From: CAYUYV01 sp050331455
GTDB taxonomy: Bacteria > Pseudomonadota > Alphaproteobacteria > JAJFIK01
DNA: 34,226 nt
Reading direction: 5' to 3'
Assembly (NCBI GenBank): GCA_050331455.1
Contig: JBHJGV010000097.1
Location: forward strand, 1 to 34,226
The translations under genes were made by a program, and so were the position numbers. The notes beneath the pieces were generated by a model that worked only from the letters and a program-made list of their open reading frames with translations, did not search any database and was not told the origin of the DNA. Position 1 is the first letter of the stretch; every line of letters begins with the position of its first letter. Below, piece after piece: positions 33,251 through 34,226 of the stretch.

Positions 33251-33337
33251 ATCAGGCCTTTGCATGCCTGCCCGCTTTCATGCCGTAATGGATGGATCGA
33301 TGGATCCTGGGCGATCCCGAACATCCGGAGGAGCGGC

Positions 33338-34226
33338 ATGGTGAGGACGGTGTGGGTCGGTGTGTGGGCGGTCTTCATTTTCAGTCTCGCGGCGGTCATG
33401 GGTCTTGCCCGCGCCGAGGCGGAAAGCGAAAGCGGGACCGACTATGTGGCCCTGGCGGAGACCATGGAGCAGCACCAAGGCCTCTTCCAGATCCTGACCG
33501 ACCGGGATAAGGGCGTCGTGCTGATGACCCTACCCGCGCCCGACCAGGACACCGGGATCATCACGGACGTCCTCTATATGAGCTATCTGCGCACCGGCCT
33601 CGGATCCAATCCGGTGGGCCTTGATCGCGGTCTCGGCGGGCCATCCCTCGTGGTCCGCTTCGAAGTGGCCGGCGACATGCTGCTGATGACCGCGCAGAAC
33701 ACCCGCTACACCGCCGACAGCCCGAATTCGTTGGAGCGCAAGGCGACCGAAGACTCCTTTCCCCGGTCCGTCATCCATGCCACGAAAATCCTGGGCCACG
33801 ACCGCGAAAACGGCCGGGTCTTCATTTCCCTGACGGATTTCCTCCACACCGATCCCATAGGCATCGCCCGGCGCCTGAAGGAACGGGGCCAGGGGTCCTA
33901 CAGCCTTGATACCACCCGCAGCGTGCCGCTGTTCGACGATGTTCTGACCTTCCCGGACAATATCGAACTGGAGGCCCAGCTCACCTTCACGGGCGCCGAG
34001 CCCGGATCGGAAGTGGAGGCCACTGCCCCCGTGCCGGAAGCCGTGACCCTGACGGTGCACCACTCCTTCATCCGGCTGCCGGACGACGACTACACGCCGC
34101 GCCCGGCCGCCCCCCGGGTCGGCAACAATTCCATTCCGCTGCCGGCCTATGCCGCCGGCCGCGATGAACCGCTGCCCCGCCGTTATGCGCTCCGCCATCG
34201 CCTGCAAAACACCAAACCGGAGGCCC
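33338..34226 (+). CDS. DUF5117-family zinc-dependent metalloprotease, N-terminal part (partial)
   Basis: The ATG at 33338 is preceded by GGAGGAG. The frame stays open to the window end, so about 296 residues are seen. A signal peptide (FIFSLAAVMGLARAEA) leads to the secreted part. GLGSNPVGLDRG, RFEVAGDMLLM, EDSFPRSVIHATKI, TDFLHTDPIG, GQGSYSLDTTRS and FPDNIELEAQLTF match the conserved blocks of DUF5117. HHSFIRLPDDDYTPRPAAPRVG and RRYALRHRL mark the following region. The catalytic zinc domain (DUF4953-like) would lie beyond the window. Such proteins are exported and common in alphaproteobacteria and Bacteroidetes; substrates are unknown. Confidence 0.93.
   Translation, partial: MVRTVWVGVWAVFIFSLAAVMGLARAEAESESGTDYVALAETMEQHQGLFQILTDRDKGVVLMTLPAPDQDTGIITDVLYMSYLRTGLGSNPVGLDRGLGGPSLVVRFEVAGDMLLMTAQNTRYTADSPNSLERKATEDSFPRSVIHATKILGHDRENGRVFISLTDFLHTDPIGIARRLKERGQGSYSLDTTRSVPLFDDVLTFPDNIELEAQLTFTGAEPGSEVEATAPVPEAVTLTVHHSFIRLPDDDYTPRPAAPRVGNNSIPLPAYAAGRDEPLPRRYALRHRLQNTKPEA

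Overview
The window is GC-rich, densely coded chromosomal DNA, most likely from an alphaproteobacterium. The supporting signs are many short Shine-Dalgarno-led genes, ATGA stop/start overlaps, a glycine decarboxylase split into gcvPA and gcvPB, TonB-dependent receptor and DUF5117 metalloprotease genes, and an alphaproteobacterial-looking purC and ispH. No rRNA, tRNA, CRISPR array, transposase or phage gene was seen. The order within Alphaproteobacteria cannot be fixed by eye.

Layout. 1-482: C-terminal end of a WD40-repeat protein, cut by the window edge. 550-1788 (-): zinc-ribbon SAM methyltransferase of the sugar C-methyltransferase type. 1956-5074 (+): exported M1 metallopeptidase plus a six-helix membrane protein. 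5142-7539 (-): exported M20 amidohydrolase and an NAD(P)-dependent alcohol dehydrogenase-like oxidoreductase, divergent from 7734-12981 (+): TetR regulator, RND adaptor and RND pump. Two nearly identical 16-bp palindromes lie between the two operons and are the likely TetR operators. 12963-14183 (-): MFS permease. 14300-14719 (+): DUF423 membrane protein. 15147-15890 (+): purC, preceded by a 427-base hairpin-rich leader and followed by short, possibly decayed reading frames. 16212-19870 (-): omega-amino acid transaminase followed by a TonB-dependent receptor. 20137-21300 (-): endonuclease/exonuclease/phosphatase-family protein with a 15-bp tandem repeat. 21422-22246 (+): PhzF-family enzyme. 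22236-23084 (-): DUF2189 membrane protein. 23226-24295 (+): LrgA/CidA and LrgB pair.

24280-29214 (-) is a complete glycine cleavage operon, gcvT-gcvH-gcvPA-gcvPB. A sigma70-like promoter and a tandem glycine riboswitch precede it, so glycine is expected to induce its own breakdown (GcvL, the shared lipoamide dehydrogenase, is not in the window). 29252-31045 (-): argS. 31217-31804 (-): a lipoprotein of unknown function. 32221-33204 (+): ispH of the MEP isoprenoid pathway. 33338 to the window end (+): N-terminal part of a DUF5117 zinc metalloprotease.

Most of the window is housekeeping or common accessory functions. The points most worth following are the TetR-centred divergon (oxidoreductase plus exported amidohydrolase against an RND pump) with its twin operators, the riboswitch-controlled gcv operon, the structured leader of purC, the degraded frames after purC, and the readable extension beyond the nuclease stop codon.
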